Virus record (IMG/VR): IMGVR_UViG_3300025879_001499
Location: 1-64,000 of that record
Direction: 5' to 3' (one strand)
Length of the DNA: 64,000 nt
From: a virus
Under the pieces are notes generated by a model. The model saw nothing but the letters and a program-made list of their open reading frames with translations, was not told the DNA's origin and did not search any database. The stretch's first letter is position 1; every line of letters begins with the position of its first letter. Shown piece by piece: positions 29,391-36,507 of the stretch. The position numbers and the translations under genes are program-made.

Positions 29391-30697
29391 TAAATCCAAT
29401 CCGAATGTTTACTATCTTTTATTTTCTGTCTTACCCTTTCCGATGATATCCCAAAGTATTCACCAGCTTCTTTTAACGAATAGAACTCTATATCATTACA
29501 TTTAATTATAGGATATTCCATTACAATCTCATATTCCCACATAGATTCCATATCTTCATAAGTAATATCCCAACCATCTACTTTCTTCCAATGTCTATAA
29601 ATTGGGTTGTTAGATTCAATTCTATTTCTACATTCCATTTCACTTAACTCACACAACTTAGATATTTGTATTGGTGATTCAAATGGAATATTTCCCACAA
29701 CATATTTTATTTTAGGTTTCGTTTCCTCACCAATGATTTGCCAATCCTTATACGATGATTTGGTACTCCTACACCTTCTCTCTACTTCAGATGCTACTAA
29801 TTTGTTTGGGTCTATATCAATTGCAGCATGGCGAAAAGTCAAGTATTTTGTACCATTTACTTGACACATTGGTTCACCACCTTTGATTTCCTCAGTTGCA
29901 ATATCAGGGTTTCCTTTTACGAATACCAATACATTTTGATGTACTGATGGTATCTTACGATTTCTATCAAAGTAAGTTTTACCAACTCGAGATGCTTGGT
30001 GTTGTGAATTAAAGAGAATCATATCGTTATAGAATGATAACCCATGCTTCTCACACATTTGAATGGTTTTGTGAACTAATCCTCTATACTTTCCAATAGA
30101 ATAATTTCCCGTAGTAGATGGTTCTCTAACTTCAGAAACCACAATGGCAAAGAAACGATTGTTCTTTAATTTAATTGAGGATTGGTACAATATAGATTCT
30201 AAGGATTCATCAAACTGAGATTCACTCATTTGAGATAAATCACTTTTATTATCCGAATACACTTCTAAATCATAATAAGGTGGACACGTAAATACAAAAT
30301 CAAATTCATCCTCTAAACCAAATACTACCTTTTTAGAATCACCGAATATCCAATTTGGTTTATCTGATTGTTCTTTGTTGGCTAAGATTTGAGATTCAGA
30401 TAAATCGATACCTGTATAACTTCTACCCATTTCCTCTGCTACGATTCCTCTAACCGAACCTCCAGCAAATGGGTCTAATACACTTCCACCCTTTGGTGAA
30501 AACCAATCGTACATTACTTCACATAAAACCGGGTCAAATATAGAAACATTAGTAGATGGATTATCCCAAAATATAGTTTTACTTTGGGTATCCTCTCTAC
30601 CTAATTCCGATTGGATACCATAAGTAGTAATCCAATGTTCCTTACGCTTCTTCCACTCCTTTGTACGTGTATCTAAGACTGAAAATGGTGTTATCAT
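29378..30697 (-). CDS. DNA methyltransferase with C-terminal HTH-like module
   Basis: The SAM site VLDPFAGGSVRG (about 74-84) with GRSYTGIDLSE and the catalytic FTCPPYYDLE (about 136-145, a variant of D/N/S-PP-Y) place it in the N4-cytosine/N6-adenine amino-methyltransferases. The order motif I first, then IV, fits the gamma-type or phage DNA-modification group. The C-terminal 150 residues carry two NUMOD-like helix-turn-helix segments (PIQISKLCELSEMECRNRIE and SLKEAGEYFGISSERVRQKI), probably for target recognition. No cognate nuclease is adjacent, so it may protect phage DNA from host restriction. Confidence 0.83.
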   Translation of the reverse strand: MITPFSVLDTRTKEWKKRKEHWITTYGIQSELGREDTQSKTIFWDNPSTNVSIFDPVLCEVMYDWFSPKGGSVLDPFAGGSVRGIVAEEMGRSYTGIDLSESQILANKEQSDKPNWIFGDSKKVVFGLEDEFDFVFTCPPYYDLEVYSDNKSDLSQMSESQFDESLESILYQSSIKLKNNRFFAIVVSEVREPSTTGNYSIGKYRGLVHKTIQMCEKHGLSFYNDMILFNSQHQASRVGKTYFDRNRKIPSVHQNVLVFVKGNPDIATEEIKGGEPMCQVNGTKYLTFRHAAIDIDPNKLVASEVERRCRSTKSSYKDWQIIGEETKPKIKYVVGNIPFESPIQISKLCELSEMECRNRIESNNPIYRHWKKVDGWDITYEDMESMWEYEIVMEYPIIKCNDIEFYSLKEAGEYFGISSERVRQKIKDSKHSDWIYLYK

Positions 30698-30720
30698 TTA
30701 TAACTTTTTGTTTGTAAATA

Positions 30721-30757
30721 CAAATATACGAAAAAAGGTTGGATATACCAACCTTTT
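30721..30757 (-). promoter_or_regulatory. Combined terminator and promoter before the methyltransferase
   Basis: A 10-bp stem AAAAGGTTGG/CCAACCTTTT (30733-30757) followed by TTTTTTC ends the exported-nuclease transcript. GTTG inside its loop-side arm (30749-30752) is the -33 element of a promoter whose TATATTTG (30721-30728) follows the T-tract at 20 nt. Confidence 0.7.
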
Positions 30758-30770
30758 CTTTAATTATTTT

Positions 30771-30836
30771 TTACTCATCATTTGTGGTGAACCACACAAA
30801 AAGAGCTAACACCACAAAAAATACAACTCCCCACAT
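30771..30836 (-). CDS. Single-helix membrane micropeptide (21 aa)
   Basis: ATG at 30834-30836 opens a 21-codon frame encoding an almost wholly hydrophobic helix (VVFFVVLALFVWF) with a polar Asp/Glu end. It lies 11 bp after the exported nuclease gene and just before its terminator. Coding is suggested only by composition and position. Confidence 0.4.
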   Translation of the reverse strand: MWGVVFFVVLALFVWFTTNDE

Positions 30837-30847
30837 AACTATAAGTA

Positions 30848-31441
30848 TTAGTTAGCTACGTGATAATCTTGCCAATCCGTTCCCTTTGTATTAGCGTTAG
30901 GGAATAGGAATACCTCTTCTCTATCATCCCATCTGATTATCTTTCTAAACCCAGATGGTACAGTTGCACCTGATGGAAGAACTTCACATTCTCCTTCAAA
31001 TAGAACTTCAATTCTTACATTCACTTCATAGAAGTTTGCAAGGTTTCTTTCAAATCCTTCTAACCTATTCCAAATCCCTCTATTCAAAGATTCGTGTTGT
31101 AGAGCAGAATTCAAATACGAAAAAGTTTTCTTTAAAGTTTCCTTATCACAATTGAATGCTGCTGCAGGAGCCATATGTCCTTTATCCCAAACATTCTTTG
31201 AGTAATCATCATCATCTGAAGTATGTACTCCATCTACCTCATAGAAATCCATTCCATGTCTTTCAGCATCTCCGTTTGGACATTGTACTTTGTACTCAAC
31301 CCACATAGGTTGTTCCAATACCTCATTGTATTCTACTGTAAAGATATCAGTTTCAATAATAACCGATTTTCTTAATCCTTGTGCTTGAGTAGTGAATACA
31401 AATAGTAATCCTACTACTAAACTTAATAATCCTTTTTTCAT
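30848..31441 (-). CDS. Exported DNA/RNA non-specific endonuclease (NUC1 family)
   Basis: The N-terminus KKGLLSLVVGLLFVFTTQAQ is a typical Bacteroidota signal peptide with cleavage probably after residue 20 or 21. The mature part carries NVWDKGHMAPAAAF, the DRGH-type active site with His89 as general base, and NSALQHESLNRGIWNRLEG with the metal-binding Asn and Trp of the NUC1 family (as in Serratia nuclease). It would degrade nucleic acid in the periplasm or outside the cell. A secreted phage nuclease could destroy competing DNA or recycle nucleotides. Confidence 0.85.
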   Translation of the reverse strand: MKKGLLSLVVGLLFVFTTQAQGLRKSVIIETDIFTVEYNEVLEQPMWVEYKVQCPNGDAERHGMDFYEVDGVHTSDDDDYSKNVWDKGHMAPAAAFNCDKETLKKTFSYLNSALQHESLNRGIWNRLEGFERNLANFYEVNVRIEVLFEGECEVLPSGATVPSGFRKIIRWDDREEVFLFPNANTKGTDWQDYHVAN

Positions 31442-31536
31442 TTTATTTCTATTTTACCGCATTTTCTACATGAATAGTACCCACCATTGGTACCATTTAT
31501 ATAACTCATTAAATCATTACAACTTTTACAAAACAT
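31438..31536 (-). CDS. Zinc-ribbon micropeptide (32 aa)
   Basis: The product has FCKSC near the start and SCRKCGK about 17 residues later, two CxxC pairs forming a minimal zinc ribbon. Its TGA overlaps the ATG of the exported nuclease gene (ATGA), supporting coupled translation. Confidence 0.5.
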   Translation of the reverse strand: MFCKSCNDLMSYINGTNGGYYSCRKCGKIEIK

Positions 31537-31542
31537 ATTTTT

Positions 31543-32391
31543 CTATAATTTTAATCCAATCCCTATTCCTATTCGTAATTCCCTACCCATCGATATCTGA
31601 GTTAGTATCTCCCATATCTCAAATCCGTATATCATTCCTACTTTAGCTGATATACCATTATACACTCTTTCATTTATTGTATACAATCCACCTTCACTTC
31701 TGGATGATAGGATATAAGTTTCATCAAAGAATGAATCCCATTCACTTATCTTATAAAATCCCATTCCTATATAAGGTGATACCCTTTTATGAGTCGTTCC
31801 TAACGCTAGAACCAATTCTCTTCTCTCCTTTGGAGTTCCCATCGGTAAATCTCCCCACTCTTCTACCTCCCATGGATAGATGTTATCATAATGAGGTATG
31901 GTATTAGGTAAGGAATAATGATATTGTATTAAGAGGAAAGTTTTTCCACCTATGGTAAGATACGGAGAAAACGTATTTGGATTTTGGGTAGTTACCTCAC
32001 TCAGGACCCCAACGGATAATCTCAGCGGAGGTGTAGGTGATGTTTTAGAGGTATCGTTGGTTAGGATGTATGTTCTACCATCCCAACTTCGATTTGGGTT
32101 CCAATATGGATTGTATCCCCATTGTTGTGGTTGGTAATAATAAGGTCGATAGGCTCTAACTCTTGGTGGACGTGGTGGAAGAATTGTATTGGTGGGTGTA
32201 GAACGTTCTCTCTTTTCTATCACCTTTCGTTGTTTTTGAGTCTTTTCCGTAGATTGTCCGTAGGTGATGTTGGTGAATAAGAAGATAAGGAGGAAGTACG
32301 GAAACCAACCCTGCTTTCTTGCTTCCCAAATGTTGTTACCGATTTCCATAATCCATTTACATAACTTTTTTTTGAACTCTATTCTATCCAT
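31543..32391 (-). CDS. Exported outer-membrane-like protein
   Basis: A basic N-terminal region is followed by a hydrophobic signal (YFLLIFLFTNITYGQ, about residues 33-47). The next part is Pro/Arg/Tyr-rich (PPRPPRVRAYRPYYYQPQQW, low complexity), and the C-terminal 190 residues show alternating strand patterns ending in LRIGIGIGLKL, consistent with an outer-membrane beta barrel. The last residue is Leu instead of Phe or Tyr. A phage-encoded surface protein might block superinfection or modify the receptor. The family is not recognised. Confidence 0.65.
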   Translation of the reverse strand: MDRIEFKKKLCKWIMEIGNNIWEARKQGWFPYFLLIFLFTNITYGQSTEKTQKQRKVIEKRERSTPTNTILPPRPPRVRAYRPYYYQPQQWGYNPYWNPNRSWDGRTYILTNDTSKTSPTPPLRLSVGVLSEVTTQNPNTFSPYLTIGGKTFLLIQYHYSLPNTIPHYDNIYPWEVEEWGDLPMGTPKERRELVLALGTTHKRVSPYIGMGFYKISEWDSFFDETYILSSRSEGGLYTINERVYNGISAKVGMIYGFEIWEILTQISMGRELRIGIGIGLKL

Positions 32392-32579
32392 CCCTTTAAA
32401 TAAGATATTCGGTTTAGATACAATTCTCTACACTTATAGGAACACATCTCTTTGGATTCCCCCCAACGCTTATACGTTTGTAAATGATAATCCGTTTCTA
32501 CCAATTCCCTTTCCCACTTCGGATGTATCCCCAATGAGGAGGTAAATTCGAATAAGGCTTTGTTGAGGTTATTTCCCAT
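32379..32579 (-). CDS. Hypothetical protein (66 aa)
   Basis: A short protein with SYKCRELYLNRISYLKGWIE at its C-terminus. It overlaps the start of the outer-membrane-like gene by 13 bp. It follows a promoter-like TTG...TATATTTG at about 32600-32632. Function unknown. Confidence 0.55.
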   Translation of the reverse strand: MGNNLNKALFEFTSSLGIHPKWERELVETDYHLQTYKRWGESKEMCSYKCRELYLNRISYLKGWIE

Positions 32580-32689
32580 ATTAATATAATTATACTTTCA
32601 AATATAAATATAGTGAAATAGAACTATCAAAAAAAAATCAAGGTTTCGACTCACCCCCCACCATAAACGATGTAAAGGAGATATCCCCC

Positions 32690-32839
32690 CTAATCCTCAA
32701 TAGATGTTATAGTTTGTTTCAATGGGATGTAATCATCAATACCATCATTAAAATCGGTATCATAATAATCTCCACGCTCATCTTTATTGGTGGTGGGTTC
32801 GTTCCATTCATCATTGAAGAACTTAAAATTCTCTTTCAT
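32690..32839 (-). CDS. Small acidic hypothetical protein (49 aa)
   Basis: The product is very acidic (RGDYYDTDFNDGIDDYIPLK) and lies in one run with 32839-33042, sharing base 32839 at the TAATG-type junction. It is the last gene of that transcript. Function unknown. Confidence 0.5.
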   Translation of the reverse strand: MKENFKFFNDEWNEPTTNKDERGDYYDTDFNDGIDDYIPLKQTITSIED

Positions 32840-33042
32840 TAGAATATGTTTACTATTATTTTAGCAATCCCATTTTGAGTCATTACTGGTACTATCATAT
32901 CACCATTCACTGGATTGAGTAATATCTTACCCTCATCCAACTTCTTTTGTTGGGATGGAGTCAACCTCTCTAATATCTTTTTAGTTACTAAAGGGTTTTT
33001 GATTAGCTCATCATCGGTTATGAACGATTCTATGGATATCAT
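32839..33042 (-). CDS. Hypothetical protein (67 aa)
   Basis: A small alpha-beta protein (TKKILERLTPSQQKKLDEGK, then DMIVPVMTQNGIAKIIVNIF). No family recognised. Confidence 0.55.
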   Translation of the reverse strand: MISIESFITDDELIKNPLVTKKILERLTPSQQKKLDEGKILLNPVNGDMIVPVMTQNGIAKIIVNIF

Positions 33043-33318
33043 TTAATATGCTGGGGATACTGTTAGGATACATTCCGATAACCCTTCGAACTTTGATTGA
33101 ACAGGTTCAATCTTTTCGATTTTCCATTTTAACTTTTGGAAAGTAATGTTTCCACCTACCGATAGAACAGGCCCACCTTCGAAATCAAACATTGTAATAT
33201 CTCCACTGTCATTCTGAGCCGTTCTCTGAAACTGAGATTCACCCATAATTCTAATGCGATTAGTATCAATCTTTTCGATTGTACGTTCTACACCATATCT
33301 ACTTTTAGAAATTTCCAT
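33043..33318 (-). CDS. Hypothetical beta-rich protein (91 aa)
   Basis: It carries alternating strands (RIRIMGESQFQRTAQND, MFDFEGGPVLSVGGNITFQK), suggestive of a small beta sandwich of the kind in structural phage proteins. It begins right after 33325-33504. Function unknown. Confidence 0.55.
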   Translation of the reverse strand: MEISKSRYGVERTIEKIDTNRIRIMGESQFQRTAQNDSGDITMFDFEGGPVLSVGGNITFQKLKWKIEKIEPVQSKFEGLSECILTVSPAY

Positions 33319-33324
33319 TTTTCA

Positions 33325-33504
33325 TTAACTCTCTTTAGTTATTTTTAATTTATCATTATAGATGGATAATAGCTCTGTATACTCCTTATCCTTACTATAC
33401 ATATTACCAAAATTATTTATAAGGTTAAGTACACTACCATTAGTTAAGTGAATGTACTGAGCCGTTCTGATTGTATTCCAAACTTTTGTATAAGCCGTAA
33501 TCAT
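33325..33504 (-). CDS. Small helical protein (59 aa)
   Basis: ATG at 33502-33504 overlaps the stop of the next gene by one base (TAATG). The product (MITAYTKVWNTIRTAQ..) is mostly helical with a Lys-rich end. Function unknown. Confidence 0.5.
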   Translation of the reverse strand: MITAYTKVWNTIRTAQYIHLTNGSVLNLINNFGNMYSKDKEYTELLSIYNDKLKITKES

Positions 33505-33776
33505 TATCGTAATCCTTTTATTCGATTTTCTTCCTCATTTCTCAAACATCTTTCGATGGAGAGTTCGGTCAATTTTGTTATTTCTTCTATTTTCTCTGGT
33601 TCATGTGGTGAATTGTAACATTCGAATCTTGGTGATTCTACTTCGTTATCTTGTAAGACAATCACATGGTAATCTTCATTTAAATCTTTCATACCATGGA
33701 TTGCCTTTCGTGATTCATTCACTTGGTTTGATGTCCAATAACCAGGTACTCTGATAATAAAAATTGGTTTACCCAT
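33504..33776 (-). CDS. Hypothetical protein (90 aa)
   Basis: An alpha-beta protein starting MGKPIFIIRVPGYWTSNQVN, with DYHVIVLQDNEVESP. It has the look of a small Rossmann-like fragment but no nucleotide motif. It is coupled to both neighbours by overlaps. Confidence 0.55.
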   Translation of the reverse strand: MGKPIFIIRVPGYWTSNQVNESRKAIHGMKDLNEDYHVIVLQDNEVESPRFECYNSPHEPEKIEEITKLTELSIERCLRNEEENRIKGLR

Positions 33777-34261
33777 TATCGTAATCCTTTTGTTGTTGTT
33801 CTACCCAATGCTATTGCAATTTCTGATGGTGTTGTTCCCATCTTAACTTGCTTTTTGTACCACCAATACATATCTTCAGTTGTACCTTTTCCTCTTTGCT
33901 TTTGTAAACATTTTTCCCACAAATCTTTTCCGAACTCAGCTTCCAACTCAATTCGTAATTGATGTAATCTCAATTCCTCTTCCTTAATACCAACTTCCAT
34001 CAACTTTTGTGCTTTGATTCGTTTCATCTTAGCATGTTGATGAGCTTCTACCTTTCTATCATTGATATCTGATATTTTGGATGTTTTCATAAATTTATCA
34101 TACATCGTATCGTACAATTCAATATTATCATCTGCTTCCAAAAAGTAAGGAGAGTATTCAAAATCCCCATTTCTAATTTTCAATAGAAGTGGTGCGTTTG
34201 ATTTTAAAGGTCTATTTCTATACTTACCTTCGGTAAAATATCGGAATGGATTGTAAGACAT
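33776..34261 (-). CDS. Hypothetical helical basic protein (161 aa)
   Basis: It starts MSYNPFRYFTEGKYRNRPLK, is helical and basic (RIKAQKLMEVGIKEEELRLH), and ends with an HTH-like segment (TPSEIAIALGRTTTKGLR). It could be a DNA-associated protein. It is first behind the promoter at 34286-34317. Confidence 0.6.
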   Translation of the reverse strand: MSYNPFRYFTEGKYRNRPLKSNAPLLLKIRNGDFEYSPYFLEADDNIELYDTMYDKFMKTSKISDINDRKVEAHQHAKMKRIKAQKLMEVGIKEEELRLHQLRIELEAEFGKDLWEKCLQKQRGKGTTEDMYWWYKKQVKMGTTPSEIAIALGRTTTKGLR

Positions 34262-34285
34262 GTTTTATGGTTTTAATTATTATAT

Positions 34286-34317
34286 GTAAATATACGAATA
34301 ATATTTGATATAACCAA
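34286..34317 (-). promoter_or_regulatory. Promoter upstream of 33776-34261
   Basis: TTTG (34314-34317), a 20-nt spacer and TATATTTA (34286-34293). It heads the small-gene transcript down to 32690. Confidence 0.65.
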
Positions 34318-34318
34318 A

Positions 34319-34459
34319 TTAATCTCTTTCTAAGATTTTCTTTAATTGCGATTCTTTTAACATTTTGGGTTGTTCGGTGTTTTTACCAACCTCTTCTTCA
34401 GTTGGGATGCGATAGTTCTCAACTAATCTCTGCATCCAATCTTTGGTTTCTTTACTCAT
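34319..34459 (-). CDS. Small hypothetical protein (46 aa)
   Basis: A charged helical product (MSKETKDWMQRLVENYRIPT...) whose ATG overlaps the stop of 34459-34785. Function unknown. Confidence 0.5.
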   Translation of the reverse strand: MSKETKDWMQRLVENYRIPTEEEVGKNTEQPKMLKESQLKKILERD

Positions 34460-34785
34460 TATCGAAATATTAAGTTTAATAGGGATAATAGTATCTTCTC
34501 TGATTTACTCAATTGACTCCATAATTCTAAATCCCCCAATTGTTCTAATAATTTTAAAGATGGGGTTCTGAGGAATAATACATCTCCACTAAATTTTAAC
34601 TTCTTATCTGCCCCATTGGGTAATTCCCAAGTCATTTTTAGTAAAGAGTATTCTCGTAATCCACTTTGAATATTTAAGATATCAAATCCCCAACCTTCCC
34701 AAGTGTTATTGATTAGGATGATTAGAGGTGATATTGTAATGTGAAGTTTTCGAAACTTCCAACTTATTTTTTGTAGTAATTTCAT
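34459..34785 (-). CDS. Hypothetical protein (108 aa)
   Basis: A hydrophobic-rich protein with strand patterns (FRKLHITISPLIILINNTWE, FSGDVLFLRTPSLKLLEQLG). No signal peptide or clear transmembrane helix. It follows the terminator hairpin at 34819-34837. Function unknown. Confidence 0.5.
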   Translation of the reverse strand: MKLLQKISWKFRKLHITISPLIILINNTWEGWGFDILNIQSGLREYSLLKMTWELPNGADKKLKFSGDVLFLRTPSLKLLEQLGDLELWSQLSKSEKILLSLLNLIFR

Positions 34786-34818
34786 ATTTTATGTTTTGGT
34801 TAAATTAAAAAGAGATTA

Positions 34819-34837
34819 GGGGAGTTGAGTACTCCCC
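34819..34837 (-). terminator. Hairpin terminator after the AAA+ gene
   Basis: GGGGAGT pairs with ACTCCCC around a 5-nt loop, followed on the minus strand by TAATCTCTTTTTAA. The T-run begins a few bases late, so it may be partly leaky. Confidence 0.6.
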
Positions 34838-34861
34838 CATTCTCAGCGTAATTGAGTAACC

Positions 34862-36073
34862 CTAAAACATCGGAATCTCATCTTCCGAATTCGTTTCGGT
34901 TTCCTGCTCAGTAAAGAGAGCTTCACCCTCATCCTTCACATACTTCTGAACTAATTGTTTAACATAAGTTCGTTCAGAATCAACCCCACCATCGTTAGAG
35001 AAGAATGGGAAGATTGAAATCTCAGCTGATTCGAACAAATCAAAACCATCATAAATCAATCCAGCCATCTCAACACTAGCACGAGTGGAAACCATTGCTG
35101 TAACTTTACCCGAATCACTCATCGATTGAGTACGAGTGTGGTGAGCGATTTCAGCCACAGCTTTTAAATCTTCTTCGTTCACTTCAGGGAACATAAACTT
35201 CAACAATCCGAACTCTTGCTCATCATTTAGAACATCCATCTCAATGGTTACGAATCGGTCAAGAATCGCTCTATCAATAACTCTAGTCGAAGTGTATTCG
35301 TTACCGATGTTAGCGGTAGCGATGAAAGTAACACCTTCAGCCACTTTCACAATTGGAGAACCTTCAGCCTCATCCAAACGTAAGTAACGTTGTCCACCAT
35401 CTAAAACGGTCATTAGGATGTTCCAAGCATCAGGGTGAGCACGAGATAACTCATCTAATAGAATCACAGCGTTTGGAGTTTTGATTGCTTTCACAAACGA
35501 TGATTCAGAGAAGTAAGTTCCGTTATCTTTGGAGAACTGAGTGTTCCCAATCAAAGTAGCACGAGGGTCTTGCGTTGCTCCTAAGTTGAAGTAAAAATCA
35601 GGACGGTCAAGTGCTTTAACCAAAGCCTTAGCAGCCATAGTTTTACCACAACCAGCAGGTCCGGTCATCATAATGTTTTTAGCTCGAACTGCTGAACGAA
35701 CTAAGTACTTCCACTTTAGTTCAGTCATCACCAACTCAGTTGGTTTTAGATTGAATGAACCATTGTGGATAAAATCTTTAATAGCCGTATGGTCCGTTTT
35801 ATCCTCAAATTGAACTTCACCTTTATCGGTGTTCATTGGGATAACTAAGTTGTTGTAAACATCCATACCAACTTTTCGGTAAACTTTCTTACCATTCTTT
35901 TGAATGTAGGCTTGAATAGCATCACCATTCTCATAGGCCCCTTTACGAGTACCAGTAGTAACACCCATTGTACCAACTTTAGTACCTTTGGTGTCAATTA
36001 ACTTAAATGAGTTTCCAAACTTTTCTACTTTGTAAACTTCATTTTTAACGAATCCGATTTTGAAATCTGTCAT
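34862..36073 (-). CDS. MoxR/CobS-like AAA+ ATPase
   Basis: The 403-residue protein has an N-terminal KOW-like or beta region (about 1-90) and an AAA+ core with Walker A GPAGCGKT (138-145), Walker B AVILLDELSRAHPDAW, sensor 1 FIATANIG and arginine-finger region VIDRAILDRFVTIEMD. This is the AAA_5/CobS type that acts with a VWA-domain partner in metal insertion or complex remodelling. The VWA partner is encoded just upstream (36508-38619). The ATG at 36071-36073 was chosen; the longer TTG-started frame runs through the structured leader. Confidence 0.87.
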   Translation of the reverse strand: MTDFKIGFVKNEVYKVEKFGNSFKLIDTKGTKVGTMGVTTGTRKGAYENGDAIQAYIQKNGKKVYRKVGMDVYNNLVIPMNTDKGEVQFEDKTDHTAIKDFIHNGSFNLKPTELVMTELKWKYLVRSAVRAKNIMMTGPAGCGKTMAAKALVKALDRPDFYFNLGATQDPRATLIGNTQFSKDNGTYFSESSFVKAIKTPNAVILLDELSRAHPDAWNILMTVLDGGQRYLRLDEAEGSPIVKVAEGVTFIATANIGNEYTSTRVIDRAILDRFVTIEMDVLNDEQEFGLLKFMFPEVNEEDLKAVAEIAHHTRTQSMSDSGKVTAMVSTRASVEMAGLIYDGFDLFESAEISIFPFFSNDGGVDSERTYVKQLVQKYVKDEGEALFTEQETETNSEDEIPMF

Positions 36074-36164
36074 AACTTTTAACATTTTAGGGTTTAAACA
36101 TTTGGGGAACATCCCCACTCTCAATTACTATACTAATATACGAAAACTATTTGAGACTACCAAA
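36074..36164 (-). promoter_or_regulatory. Promoter and structured leader of the AAA+ gene
   Basis: TTTGGTA (to 36164), a 20-nt spacer and TATATTAG (36133-36140). The leader has ATTGAGAGTGGGG, a GGGG/CCCC hairpin (36104-36116) and TTTAAACCCT. The TTTGGTA lies in the 3' arm of a TACCAAA/TTTGGTA hairpin that ends the previous transcript. Confidence 0.65.
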
Positions 36165-36192
36165 CTTTTTTGGTACTTTTTTTAAATTATTT

Positions 36193-36417
36193 TTAATAAT
36201 CATACGATGGGAACATATCTTCCCAACCATCTACGGCGTTGTTGTTAGAATATCTAACCTCTTTTGGTTCTACATATGTATCAGGCCAAATTGAGTATTG
36301 TTCATCTGGAAACATTCCTTCCAAATCAGATACCAACTCATTAGCTTCATCTAATGAAAGTTGAGTTGTATGTTCTTCGGGATAATTTGTTTCATTCATT
36401 ACTTTGTATAATTCCAT
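36193..36417 (-). CDS. Hypothetical acidic protein (74 aa)
   Basis: An acidic protein (EEHTTQLSLDEANELVSDLE, IWPDTYVEPKEVRYSNNNAV). It lies alone between two promoter/leader blocks, between the AAA+ and VWA genes. Function unknown. Confidence 0.6.
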   Translation of the reverse strand: MELYKVMNETNYPEEHTTQLSLDEANELVSDLEGMFPDEQYSIWPDTYVEPKEVRYSNNNAVDGWEDMFPSYDY

Positions 36418-36495
36418 AATTTTAACGGTTTAAAGGTTTAACTCTCTCTCTCTCAATTACCCCACTAATATACAAAATCCATTTGGATTACACAA
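36418..36495 (-). promoter_or_regulatory. Promoter and short leader upstream of 36193-36417
   Basis: CTTG (TTG at 36493-36495), a 20-nt spacer and TATATTAG (36465-36472), then GGGGTAATTGAGAGAGAGAG and TTAAACCTTTAAA. The hairpin block is replaced by a GAGA run. Confidence 0.6.
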
Positions 36496-36507
36496 GCTTT
36501 TCTTCAA

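Noticed and set aside
32579-32690. Another small gene in the spacer
   Set aside because: Only promoter elements and a T-run are visible; frames are very short.
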